Positions 28,213 to 36,429 of a stretch of 64,000 bases of DNA are shown here, piece after piece. The notes under the pieces were generated by a model. It was not told the origin of the DNA. It worked only from the letters and a program-made list of their open reading frames with translations, and did no database searches. Source of the stretch: Gordonia sp. SL306 (GTDB lineage Bacteria; Actinomycetota; Actinomycetes; Mycobacteriales; Mycobacteriaceae); contig NZ_CP113063.1 of assembly GCF_026625785.1 (NCBI RefSeq), positions 682,001-746,000 of the forward strand. Reading direction: 5' to 3'. A program made the translations under genes and the position numbers. Each line of letters starts with the position of its first letter. Within the stretch, counting starts at the first letter, position 1.

Positions 28213-29718
28213 CTAACGCAACGGAACGACGATGTTCACCTCGGTACCCCGGACCATCGGGTTCGGGCCCATCGTGAGGGTGCCACCCAATTCGATCGAC
28301 ACCAGGGTCTGCACGATCTGCAATCCGAGTCGGTCGGACGTCGCCACCTCGAATCCCTCAGGGAGTCCGGAACCGTTGTCACGCACCGCGATCCGCAATT
28401 CTCGGACATCACGGTCGGCGACCACCTCGATCTCGCTGTCGCCCGTCTGCCCGGTGAACCCGTGCTCGATGGCGTTCTGGATCAACTCGGTCAGCACCAT
28501 CACCAGCGGCATCGCCAGTTCGGCGGTGAGCACGCCGAGTCGATCGCGGTGGGTGACCCGAACCGTGGCATCCCCGGACGCTACGTCCACCAGGATGGGG
28601 ACCAGCCGATCGACCACCTCGTCGAGGTCGACCTCCTCGTCGACGCTCCCCGACAGCAGTTCGTGGACGAGGGCGATCGATGCCACCCGGCGGACCGCCT
28701 CCGTGAGAGCGCCGCGGGCCTCAGGGTTGGTGGTGCGGCGGGCTTGTAGTCGCAGCAGCGCCGAGACCGACTGCAGATTGTTCTTCACCCGGTGGTGGAT
28801 CTCCCGGATGGTGGCGTCCTTGCTGATCAGTGCCAGGTCGCGGCGCTTCACCTCGGTGACGTCACGGATCAGCACCACCGCCCCGGTGCTGGCACCGCGC
28901 GGGCGCAGGGGAACGGCCCTGAGCAATGCCGTCGCGCGCCGTGCGTCCGCTTCCATCCGCATCCCGACGTCGCGGTACGGTCCGGCGGGCGGTGCGGCGG
29001 TGCCGACTGCCTCATCGATCATCACCGCGACGTCCTCGGATTCGAACGGGTCGGTCAGCAACGACGCGGCGACTTCGGACAGCCGGGTCTGGGTGAGCTC
29101 GGTCGTCCACCCCATCCGGTGGAACGCGGACAACGCGTTGGGACTTGCGTAGACGACCATGCCCTTCTCGTCCACCCGGACGAAGCCGTCGCCCGCACGC
29201 GGTGTGGACAGGCCTCGCGGATTGCCCTCCACGTGCGGAAACGAGCCGTCGGCGACCATCTGGCACAGGTCGTTGGCCGAATCCTGATACGCGAGTTCCA
29301 GCGGCGAGGGCAGACGCGGATGGGTCAGATCGATGGCACGGGTCAGCACGGCGATCACACCATCGGCGTCGGTGAATCCGACCGGCACGGCCTCACGCCT
29401 GATCGCCACCGCACCCAGCCATTTCGGATCCTCGTCACGCAACACCCGGTCGGCGGAGAACGCACGTTCGAGCTGCCGGTTGACCGTGGGGTCCGCGATA
29501 CGTCCCACCTCGTCGCTCGGGAAGACGGTCGAGGCCGTGTTGGGCCGGCACTGGGCCACCGTGACGATGTCGCCGTTCTCGGTACGCACCGACATCAGGA
29601 AGTCGGCGAACGACAGATCGGCGAGCAGCTGCCATTCGGCGACCAGACGCTGCAGATGCGCGGCCGCGGCATCCGACAACGTGGTGTGCTCGGCGAGAAG
29701 GTCGGCAAGGGTGGACAT
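28213..29718 (-). CDS. pdtaS: Sensor histidine kinase PdtaS
   Basis: 501 residues. An N-terminal GAF-like domain, a PAS domain (about residues 180-290, VRVDEKGMVVYASPNALSAF) and a HisKA_2-type kinase with REIHHRVKNNLQSVSALL (phospho-acceptor His308 or 309). The ATPase has N and G boxes (ELIQNAIEHGF, VRDNGSGLPEGF). It is soluble, with no membrane segment. In mycobacteria it phosphorylates the ANTAR-type RNA-binding regulator PdtaR encoded elsewhere, and no response regulator is adjacent here. This is the Rv3220c position. Confidence 0.94.
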   Translation of the reverse strand: MSTLADLLAEHTTLSDAAAAHLQRLVAEWQLLADLSFADFLMSVRTENGDIVTVAQCRPNTASTVFPSDEVGRIADPTVNRQLERAFSADRVLRDEDPKWLGAVAIRREAVPVGFTDADGVIAVLTRAIDLTHPRLPSPLELAYQDSANDLCQMVADGSFPHVEGNPRGLSTPRAGDGFVRVDEKGMVVYASPNALSAFHRMGWTTELTQTRLSEVAASLLTDPFESEDVAVMIDEAVGTAAPPAGPYRDVGMRMEADARRATALLRAVPLRPRGASTGAVVLIRDVTEVKRRDLALISKDATIREIHHRVKNNLQSVSALLRLQARRTTNPEARGALTEAVRRVASIALVHELLSGSVDEEVDLDEVVDRLVPILVDVASGDATVRVTHRDRLGVLTAELAMPLVMVLTELIQNAIEHGFTGQTGDSEIEVVADRDVRELRIAVRDNGSGLPEGFEVATSDRLGLQIVQTLVSIELGGTLTMGPNPMVRGTEVNIVVPLR

Positions 29719-29791
29719 GACGTGATCGGCTCAGCGGGGCTGCGATCGCAGCGGCGTCGGCGATGGAGGGTTCAGTGGCACCGAGGACGGA

Positions 29792-30007
29792 CTACTCGTA
29801 GACCGCGATGGTGTCGCCGGCCTGGATGACGTCACCGACCTTGACCTTGATGTCCGCGATCGTGCCGGATTCCTCTGCGAGGACAGGGATCTCCATCTTC
29901 ATCGATTCGAGCAGGAAAAGCGTGTCGCCGACGTCGACCTGTTGACCTGCGGTCGCCCGCACCTCCAGCACGCTAGCCACGATCTCTGCAACGACGTCTT
30001 CAGCCAT
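29792..30007 (-). CDS. Biotinyl/lipoyl-attachment domain protein (TB7.3-like)
   Basis: 71 residues, a stand-alone biotinyl domain. The attachment motif is ESMKME (biotinylated Lys). It probably serves as a biotin carrier for a carboxylase whose other subunits are elsewhere. ATG 30007 has AGG eight bases upstream and gives the usual length; ATG 30013 adds two residues. It corresponds to Rv3221c and is divergent from the bL37 gene. Confidence 0.93.
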   Translation of the reverse strand: MAEDVVAEIVASVLEVRATAGQQVDVGDTLFLLESMKMEIPVLAEESGTIADIKVKVGDVIQAGDTIAVYE

Positions 30008-30179
30008 GCACATAACCTAGCCCACTTCCGATGGCCCCACGACGGGGTCCGGGTACCTCTCGACGGCTTCTCGACGAGCTGCGCACCAGGCCCCTGCGGC
30101 GCCCGGAACGATGCGATTGGGACCACGGACCCCGGACATGGGACAATCGAGGACGCACACAGCACGAAGGAGATCCGTC

Positions 30180-30254
30180 ATGGGTAAGCGCGGACGCAAG
30201 AAGCGCGCTCGGAAGAAGAACGCTGCCAACCACGGCAAGCGTCCCAACTCCTGA
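30180..30254 (+). CDS. 50S ribosomal protein bL37
   Basis: A 24-residue, extremely basic ORF (begins MGKRGRKKRARK, ends NHGKRPNS) with AAGGAG seven bases before its ATG. The sequence matches what I recall of bL37, a small protein found on mycobacterial ribosomes and missed by most gene callers. It lies between the TB7.3-like gene and rshA. Confidence 0.9.
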   Translation: MGKRGRKKRARKKNAANHGKRPNS

Positions 30255-30336
30255 GTCGAGCACGACTCAGCCGAGTACGAGCACAACGTCCGGGCGCCTG
30301 CCGACCACTTCACGTCGACACAGCGCCCAGAAAACA

Positions 30337-30392
30337 TCGAGAGCATCCACCCGCTTCGAGAGCACGACTCTCTGGCAGTTGGATGCTCTCGA
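30337..30392. terminator. Large hairpin between convergent bL37 and rshA
   Basis: A perfect 13-bp inverted repeat (TCGAGAGCATCCA at 30337-30349, TGGATGCTCTCGA at 30380-30392) encloses 30 bases that contain a smaller GAGAG/CTCTC stem. It lies between the stop codons at 30254 (plus) and 30420 (minus), suiting a bidirectional terminator. Confidence 0.65.
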
Positions 30393-30419
30393 CGTCTCTG
30401 GGGGGTCGTCGAGACCGGG

Positions 30420-30746
30420 TCAGTCGGCCGAGCCGCCGGTCTCCCGAACGATGACGGTCTTGCGGATCTCGATCCGCAACCGGTCACGCAGCCCCTCGGG
30501 TGCGTGTTCACCACCGCATTTGCGGTTGATCAAGGTCTTGAGCTGCTGCTCGATGCCGTAATGGGCGAAACACGACGGGCAGCTGTCCAGATGCCCCTGC
30601 AGGCGCGATCGCGCGTCCGAATCGCACTCGTTGTCGAGCAGCAACCACACATCGGCGATCACCGCCGAGCAATCGAGCTGCAGAAACTCCGGATCGATGT
30701 CATCGGAGCCCATCCGTGACTCCTCGGGACGAGGTGTGCCGCTCAT
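30420..30746 (-). CDS. rshA: Anti-sigma factor RshA
   Basis: 108-residue zinc-associated anti-sigma factor. The redox motif H-x3-C-x2-C is GHLDSCPSC (His52, Cys56, Cys59), with extra cysteines at about 26, 41 and 77. It binds and silences SigH and releases it on disulfide stress (family knowledge). The ATG at 30746 overlaps the sigH stop (ATGA), giving balanced synthesis. An internal ATG at codon 12 is an alternative start. Confidence 0.94.
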   Translation of the reverse strand: MSGTPRPEESRMGSDDIDPEFLQLDCSAVIADVWLLLDNECDSDARSRLQGHLDSCPSCFAHYGIEQQLKTLINRKCGGEHAPEGLRDRLRIEIRKTVIVRETGGSAD

Positions 30747-31474
30747 CGCGCCGCCCCGCTCTCCGAGGTCTGGGCGGATCGATTGAATCCACGTTCGCGA
30801 GCCACGTCGGCGAGCAGCTCGCGCAGTTGACGGCGTCCGCGATGCAAGCGCGACATGACGGTGCCGATCGGCGTGTCCATGATCTGGGCGATCTCCTTGT
30901 ACGGCAGACCCTCCACGTCGGCGTAGTACACCGCCATGCGGAAGTCCTCGGGCAATTCCTGCAGCGCCGCCTTGATGTCGTCGTCCGGCAGGGCGTCGAG
31001 CGCTTCGATCTCGGCCGACCGCAAGCCGGTCGAGGTGTGCTCGGCAGTGGCGGCGAGCTGCCAGTCGGTGATCTCGTCAGTCGGGTACTGCGCGGGCTGC
31101 CGCTGCTTCTTGCGATAGCCGTTGATGTAGGTGTTGGTGAGGATCCGGTACAGCCAGGCCTTCAGGTTGGTGCCCTCGCGAAACGAGGAGAAGGCCGAGA
31201 ACGCCTTGACGTACGTCTCCTGGACCAGGTCCTCGGCATCGGCCGGATTGCGCGTCATCCGAAGGGCCGCGCCGTACATCTGGTCGAGCAGCGGCAACGC
31301 GTCGCGCTCGAAACGCTCGGTGATGGCCTCGGGCGACTCGCCCGGATCGGCGCGGCGCGGAGCCTGTGACCCGGCACCGGCGGACTGCGATGCCGACTCG
31401 GACGCTTTCGCCTGGGCCGGCTCTGCCCGGTCGATGTCCTGGGGCGGCTGATCCTGTGAATCGGGTTCGACCAC
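30743..31474 (-). CDS. sigH: RNA polymerase sigma factor SigH (oxidative/heat stress)
   Basis: 243 residues from GTG 31474, chosen because GAAGGG lies six bases before it. Sigma region 2 is [31 protein letters not shown] through [29 protein letters not shown] (described in parts); region 4 has [17 protein letters not shown] and [15 protein letters not shown]. The ECF sigma factor activates thioredoxin and chaperone genes. The same frame is open to ATG 31666, with coding-like third positions, so a 307-residue form is possible (compare SigR' of Streptomyces). It is followed by rshA. Confidence 0.93.
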   Translation of the reverse strand: MVEPDSQDQPPQDIDRAEPAQAKASESASQSAGAGSQAPRRADPGESPEAITERFERDALPLLDQMYGAALRMTRNPADAEDLVQETYVKAFSAFSSFREGTNLKAWLYRILTNTYINGYRKKQRQPAQYPTDEITDWQLAATAEHTSTGLRSAEIEALDALPDDDIKAALQELPEDFRMAVYYADVEGLPYKEIAQIMDTPIGTVMSRLHRGRRQLRELLADVARERGFNRSAQTSESGAAR

Positions 31475-31821
31475 TACGATCCCTTCGGTGACGGCATGCG
31501 CGGAGATGATGTCCGCAGCCGGCGTGACCTTGCGGGACGCCGGCGCGATCTTTCCGCTGTCGGTCAAGCTTACCGATGCCTTCGCGGTCGCGAGGCCGCG
31601 CGGGTCGACGGCCTCGGAGAACCTGTCGTGAACCGCTGGAGTGGGTGCGAGCAAGCCGGTGGTCATCAGGCTGATCGACCTTCCTTCGGAGTCGGGAGAA
31701 GTGCAGTGGTGGCGACGACACGGCTCTCGCCCTCATCGCCAACCCTGTCAACAGACGAACCGCGACAAATGTTCCAGAACGACCGATGCGTTTCGGTCCC
31801 GACCAGGAAGGAGGCGATCGA
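31475..31821. other. Divergent control region of sigH and the YbaK-like gene
   Basis: On the minus strand it holds a SigH-type promoter (31749-31775), a leader of about 75 bases, and a 64-codon in-frame extension of sigH starting at ATG 31666. About 83 percent of those codons end in G or C, as in real genes here. On the plus strand only the ribosome site AAGGAGG for the YbaK-like gene (start 31822) is evident. Confidence 0.6.
31749..31775 (-). promoter_or_regulatory. SigH-dependent promoter of sigH
   Basis: On the minus strand GGAACA (-35) is followed, after 17 bases, by GTTG (-10), matching the known GGAAYA-N16/17-GTT consensus for SigH/SigR-type sigma factors. Autoregulation of sigH is established in mycobacteria. 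Confidence 0.75.
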
Positions 31822-32319
31822 ATGGCAGCGACTCCGGCCGTGACGGCGCTCGAACGCGCCGGCATCGACCACGCCGTACACCGATACCCGCACGATCCGC
31901 GCAGCGACTCCTACGGCGACGAAGCCGTCGCCGCTCTCGGTGACAGTCTCGGCGTCCACGCGAATCAGATCTTCAAGACGCTGGTCATCGACATCGCCGG
32001 CACACTCGCCGTGGCAGTCGTCCCGGTGCCACGGCGTCTGTCGCTCAAAGCGGCCGCCACCGCATTGGCGGAGGCGACCTCGGGTGGGACCAAGGCACGG
32101 ATGGCCGACGAGAAATCGGTGACCCGCGCGACCGGTTACGTCCTCGGCGGGGTCTCACCGATAGGTCAGCGGACCGTGCTGCCCACCGTGGTGGACCGGA
32201 CGGCGCTCGACTGGCCGGAGGTCTTCTGCAGCGCCGGGCGACGTGGTCTGGAGGTGTCGCTGGCGCCGGCGGACCTGATCTCCGTCATCGGTGCCGTCGT
32301 GGCCGACGTCGCGACCTGA
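31822..32319 (+). CDS. Cys-tRNA(Pro)/aminoacyl-tRNA deacylase, YbaK/EbsC family
   Basis: 165-residue editing-domain protein. The conserved Lys of the YbaK active site is in NQIFKTLVI (Lys52), and the GGVSPIGQR loop is present. It hydrolyses mischarged tRNA such as Cys-tRNA(Pro) (family knowledge). ATG 31822 has AAGGAGG eight bases upstream. It is divergent from sigH. Confidence 0.93.
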   Translation: MAATPAVTALERAGIDHAVHRYPHDPRSDSYGDEAVAALGDSLGVHANQIFKTLVIDIAGTLAVAVVPVPRRLSLKAAATALAEATSGGTKARMADEKSVTRATGYVLGGVSPIGQRTVLPTVVDRTALDWPEVFCSAGRRGLEVSLAPADLISVIGAVVADVAT

Positions 32320-32371
32320 CGCCGCGCGGACGCGAGCACATCGTCTCCGATCGCGTGACAGCATGGAGACC

Positions 32372-33208
32372 ATGTGCGGACGTTATGCGGTGACCACCGA
32401 CCCGGCGAAGCTCGCCGCGGAGATCGACGCGATCAACGAGGTCCCGGTCCCCTTGGACCCGGGCAGCGGCTCAGGTCGCGCCGAGGATTCGTCCACAGCC
32501 GAACCGGTCGCCGCGGAGTCTGCCGACAGCGAGCCGACCGATACCGACAGGACCGCTCGGCGGGCGCCCGGCCCGAACTACAACGTAGCCCCGACCAGCA
32601 CTGTGATGACCGTGGTGAAACGTCACTCCCCCGAGGATCCGGACGACCACCCGGCCCTGCGCATCCGCGCGATGCGCTGGGGTCTGGTGCCGCCCTGGGC
32701 GAAGGAGGTCGGCAAGGGTCCGCTCCTGTTCAACGCCCGTGCGGAGAGCGCCGCCGAGAAGAGCTCGTTCCGCACGTCGGTCAAATCCAAGCGATGCCTG
32801 GTCCCGATGGACGGCTGGTACGAGTGGAAGAAGGGCCCGGCGGACGCCAAGGGCAAGCCGACGAAGGTGCCGTTCTTCATGTCCCCGCACGACGGCACCC
32901 GGTTGTTCATGGCAGGCCTGTGGTCGGTGTGGCGCCCGAAGGGCGCGTCGAAGGACGAGCCTCCGCTGCTGAGCTGTTCGATCCTCACCACCGATGCGGT
33001 CGGTCAGCTCCGCGACGTACACGACCGGATGCCGCTGATCATGCCGTTCGCGCAGTGGGATCAGTGGCTCGACCCCGACCACACCGCACCCGAGGACTTC
33101 TTCGCGCCACCGACCGAGGAGATCGCGGACGCCATCGAGATCCGTGAGGTCGCACCGCTGGTCAACCGGGTCGCCAACAATGGGCCGGAGCTCCTCGAAC
33201 CCGTGTGA
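32372..33208 (+). CDS. SRAP/YedK-type abasic-site DNA-protein crosslink protein
   Basis: 278 residues beginning MCGRYAV; the catalytic Cys must be residue 2, which fixes the start at 32372 rather than the ATG at 32363. Other SRAP residues are PNYNVAPTS, RWGLVPPW, NARAE, DGWYEW (Glu) and VHDRMPLIM (His). It crosslinks to abasic sites in single-stranded DNA and shields them (HMCES/YedK family). A Ser/Glu/Asp-rich stretch at about residues 29-66 is an insertion compared with the core fold. It corresponds to Rv3226c but is on the opposite strand relative to sigH. Confidence 0.94.
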   Translation: MCGRYAVTTDPAKLAAEIDAINEVPVPLDPGSGSGRAEDSSTAEPVAAESADSEPTDTDRTARRAPGPNYNVAPTSTVMTVVKRHSPEDPDDHPALRIRAMRWGLVPPWAKEVGKGPLLFNARAESAAEKSSFRTSVKSKRCLVPMDGWYEWKKGPADAKGKPTKVPFFMSPHDGTRLFMAGLWSVWRPKGASKDEPPLLSCSILTTDAVGQLRDVHDRMPLIMPFAQWDQWLDPDHTAPEDFFAPPTEEIADAIEIREVAPLVNRVANNGPELLEPV

Positions 33209-33214
33209 GGCCGC

Positions 33215-34243
33215 TCAGTCCGGAACCAGGACGGCCGCGCCGTCGAATCGTCCGGCCTCGAGGTCGCTCAGCGCGTGATCTGCTTCCGACAGCGGATAGG
33301 CATGGGTGGTGGAGGTGATGCCGTGTCGCGCCGCCAGTCGCAGGAACTCGTGGCCGTCCTCACGAGTATTGGCGGTCACTGATCGGATCTCTTTCTCGTA
33401 GAACAATTCCCGCTCGTAGTTCAAAACCGGGACATCGGACAGGTGGATGCCGGCGATGGCGAGGACTCCACCGCGATCGAGTGCCCGCATCGCGACCGGG
33501 ACCAGTTCGCCGACGGGCGCGAAGGTGATCGCCGCGTCCAGCGGCTCGGGTGGACCGTCGGCCGCGTCGCCTGCCGACGCCGCACCCAGGGCGAGCGCGA
33601 GTTCCCGTGCAGGCGCGGCCCGCGTCATGACATGCACGCGTGCGCCCAGAGCGACGGCGAGCTGGGCACACAGATGAGCGCTCGCACCGAAACCGTAGAG
33701 CCCGAGTCTCGGCGGCACCGTGAACGTGGTGTCGTCCGATCCGGCGACCGGCCCGGCCCGCTTCAGCGCCCGATACCCGATGATGCCCGCGCACAACAGG
33801 GGTGCCGCGGCGACGCTGTCGATGCCCTCCGGGATCCGGTAGGCGAACCCCGCCGGTACCGTCGTGTACTCCGCGTATCCACCGTCGGCATCCCAACCCG
33901 TATACGACGAGGCGGGACATAGGTTCTCGGCGCCGCGTCGACAGTAGGCGCACGTGCCGTCGGTGCTGCGCAGCAACGCCACCCCCACGCGATCGCCGAC
34001 CGCGAATCCCGTGGTGTCCGCACCGAGTGCGACAACCTCCCCGACCACTTCGTGACCGGGTGTTACCTGCTCCCGATGAACCGGGAGATCGCCTTCGGCG
34101 ACATGCAGATCGGTGCGGCAGACCCCACACGCGAGTACCCCGACCACGAGCTCGCCCGCAGCCGGGTCGGGTGTCGGCTTCTCCACCAACCGCAACGGGT
34201 GTTCGTCGATCGGTCCCGGCCGGGTTACCGCCCACGCGTGCAT
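33215..34243 (-). CDS. Zinc-dependent alcohol dehydrogenase (MDR superfamily)
   Basis: 342 residues from ATG 34243. The catalytic zinc region is [10 protein letters not shown] and TPGHEVVG, and the Rossmann part is [17 protein letters not shown]. The structural-zinc lobe reads [16 protein letters not shown], with an Asp where the first of four Cys normally sits. It is an NAD(P)-linked alcohol/aldehyde oxidoreductase. It lies 31 bp downstream of the flavin monooxygenase on the same strand, so the two are probably one operon for alcohol-to-ketone-to-ester oxidation. Confidence 0.88.
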   Translation of the reverse strand: MHAWAVTRPGPIDEHPLRLVEKPTPDPAAGELVVGVLACGVCRTDLHVAEGDLPVHREQVTPGHEVVGEVVALGADTTGFAVGDRVGVALLRSTDGTCAYCRRGAENLCPASSYTGWDADGGYAEYTTVPAGFAYRIPEGIDSVAAAPLLCAGIIGYRALKRAGPVAGSDDTTFTVPPRLGLYGFGASAHLCAQLAVALGARVHVMTRAAPARELALALGAASAGDAADGPPEPLDAAITFAPVGELVPVAMRALDRGGVLAIAGIHLSDVPVLNYERELFYEKEIRSVTANTREDGHEFLRLAARHGITSTTHAYPLSEADHALSDLEAGRFDGAAVLVPD

Positions 34244-34274
34244 GTGGTCAGGATAGGACGATCTGGGCCGATGC

Positions 34275-35753
34275 TCAGCTGTACCGGTAGGCGTCGAGGG
34301 GGAAACGTTCCATCTGGCGCAGGGTGCTGAGGGTCGAGTTGGGGCGCAGCAGCGCGGCCTCACCGTGCTGATTGAAGTAGTAGCTGCGTGCCGACGCGCA
34401 GTTGCCGTTGTAGAACACCGACGACTGCAGGTTGTCGGTGACCTCCGCGAGGAACCTGTCGTTCGCGTCCGCGGTGACCTCGAAGGTCGTTCGGCCGCGG
34501 CGTCGCAACTCACCGAACAGCCGGCGCATGTGCTTCATCTGACCTTCGATGGTCGTGAAGTACGACAGGCCACTATAGGAATAGGGGCTGTTGAGCGACA
34601 ACAGGTTCGGGAACGCCGGGACGGTGATCCCCTCATAGGCCTGAAAACGGTTGTCCCGCCACCACTTCCCGAGGTCTTTCCCGTCCCGGCCGATGATCTG
34701 GAAAGCCGGGAAGTTGACGTCCCACAGATTGAAGCCGGTGGCGAGCACGAGCGTGTCGACGATGACCTTCTCGCCGTCGGCGGTCACGATCCCGTCGGGT
34801 TCGACGCGCTCGATCGAACTCGTCTGCAATGAGACGTTGGGCTTGTTGAAGGTGCGGAAGTACGTGTTGGAGAACGTCGGACGCTTGCAGCCGAAATCGT
34901 AGGACGGCGTCAGCGACCGCCGGGTCGCGCGATCGCGCACCTGAGCGCGCAGGTGCGCCTTGGCGATCAGCGCCGCGAGGCGATTGCCGGGTTTGGCCTG
35001 TTTGAAGTGCAGCACCCCGAACACCATGAGCGCCTCGAGCAGGGAGGTGTTGACCATTCGCGCGATCCGTTGGGTGAACGGCACCCTGGCGAAGATCTTC
35101 TGCACACCGGGCGGGATCGCGAAATCGAGCTTGGGCACCACCCAGATGGGCGTCCGCTGGAAGACGGTCAACTCAGCTGCGCTCTCGGCGATCTCGGGGA
35201 TGAGCTGGACCGCGGTCGCGCCGGTGCCGATGATCGCAGCACGCTCACCGGCGAACTCGTGGCCGTCATCCCACGCGGTGGTGTGGATGATGGTGCCCGC
35301 GAAGGAGTCGATCCCGGGAAAGTCCGGCGTATGGGGCTGTGACAGGAACCCGGTCGCGGTGACGAAATAACGGCAGGTACGCACGCCGCTCCCGGTGGTC
35401 ACCCGCCAGACCTGATCAGCATCATCCCATTCCGCCGTCCGGACGACCATGCCGAACTCCATGTGCCGCTTGAGGTCGTACTTGTCGGCGACGTGCTCGG
35501 CATACCGTTTGAGCTCGACACCCGGGGCGAACAGCCGCGACCAGTACGGATTGGGCTCGAACGAATAGCAATAGGTCACCGATGCGATGTCGACCGCGAG
35601 GCCCGGGTAGTGGTTGACGTGCCACGTCCCGCCGAGATCGTCCTCTCGTTCGAGAATGGCGATGTCGTCGAGGCCGAGCCGCTTCAGCTCGATTGCGGCA
35701 CCCATGCCACCGAACCCCGCACCGACGATCACCACGTCATGATCTGGCCGCAT
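34275..35753 (-). CDS. Flavin-containing / Baeyer-Villiger-type monooxygenase
   Basis: 492 residues. N-terminal FAD motif [16 protein letters not shown], the Baeyer-Villiger fingerprint FxGxxxHxxxW as [11 protein letters not shown], and the NADPH motif [14 protein letters not shown]. It oxidises ketones to esters or hydroxylates hydrophobic substrates with O2 and NADPH; the actual substrate is unknown. The alcohol dehydrogenase follows directly. The gene is divergent from the globin. Confidence 0.92.
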   Translation of the reverse strand: MRPDHDVVIVGAGFGGMGAAIELKRLGLDDIAILEREDDLGGTWHVNHYPGLAVDIASVTYCYSFEPNPYWSRLFAPGVELKRYAEHVADKYDLKRHMEFGMVVRTAEWDDADQVWRVTTGSGVRTCRYFVTATGFLSQPHTPDFPGIDSFAGTIIHTTAWDDGHEFAGERAAIIGTGATAVQLIPEIAESAAELTVFQRTPIWVVPKLDFAIPPGVQKIFARVPFTQRIARMVNTSLLEALMVFGVLHFKQAKPGNRLAALIAKAHLRAQVRDRATRRSLTPSYDFGCKRPTFSNTYFRTFNKPNVSLQTSSIERVEPDGIVTADGEKVIVDTLVLATGFNLWDVNFPAFQIIGRDGKDLGKWWRDNRFQAYEGITVPAFPNLLSLNSPYSYSGLSYFTTIEGQMKHMRRLFGELRRRGRTTFEVTADANDRFLAEVTDNLQSSVFYNGNCASARSYYFNQHGEAALLRPNSTLSTLRQMERFPLDAYRYS

Positions 35754-35968
35754 GTCCCACTCCCGTGTGACGTCAGAGGGACGTCGTCCCCAGAGTTACT
35801 GTTACTCGAGACACACTAACCTCCCATTCGCTCTGTGGCCAGGGTCGCCACCCGCGATCCGCCGGTCACACCCGACCTCACCGCTCGCCGCCCGGCGTGT
35901 GAGATTTCCTTTACCAGGGCTGTCACCACGTTTGTCGCCTCGGTAATTGCCTGGTAACGCTCTGTACC

Positions 35969-35981
35969 CACAATCGTTGTG
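35969..35981. promoter_or_regulatory. Palindrome abutting the globin start
   Basis: CACAA-TCG-TTGTG ends two bases before the globin ATG at 35983. No ribosome site fits between, so the sequence could be an operator or the start of a very short-leader mRNA. Confidence 0.35.
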
Positions 35982-35982
35982 C

Positions 35983-36408
35983 ATGGACAAGACACTTCTC
36001 GAGCACAGCCTCTCGCTCGTCGATCTCCCCGACGACGGGCTCACCGTTCGGTTCTACGACATCCTTTTCGCCCGCTACCCCGAGGTCGAGCCGATGTTCA
36101 GTCGGGAGACCCGGCAGCAGGCGGCCATGCTGCGGACCGCGATCGTCTCGGTCGTCGATCACCTCGACGACACGGCGTGGCTGTCGGCCAATCTCGGCGC
36201 TCTCGGTCGACGACATGCCGGGATGGGCGTCACCGAGGCGATGTATGGCGCGGTCGCCGAGTGCATGATCGCCGCGATGGCCGAGATCGGGGGCGAACGG
36301 TGGACCACTGAGATGACCGAGGGGTGGGGCGAAGCACTCACCGCCGTCGCATCGTTGATGCTCGCCGGCTACCCGGCCGAGAACGAGGCCGCGTCCGGCG
36401 CCGCGTGA
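35983..36408 (+). CDS. Single-domain globin
   Basis: 141 residues with the globin pattern: B/C region VRFYDILFARYPEVEPMF, distal region, and the proximal (F8) His in LGALGRRHAGMGV. It has no reductase domain, unlike flavohaemoglobins. It probably binds O2 or NO in the cytoplasm. The start ATG 35983 has no Shine-Dalgarno sequence; ATG 35947 upstream adds 12 unrelated residues. It is divergent from the flavin monooxygenase, another oxygen-handling protein. Confidence 0.88.
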   Translation: MDKTLLEHSLSLVDLPDDGLTVRFYDILFARYPEVEPMFSRETRQQAAMLRTAIVSVVDHLDDTAWLSANLGALGRRHAGMGVTEAMYGAVAECMIAAMAEIGGERWTTEMTEGWGEALTAVASLMLAGYPAENEAASGAA

Positions 36409-36429
36409 CCGAATCCGGGCGTGCGGGAC

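Noticed and set aside
34244-34513. N-terminal extension of the zinc alcohol dehydrogenase to 34513
   Set aside because: It overlaps the monooxygenase coding end and has no dehydrogenase similarity.
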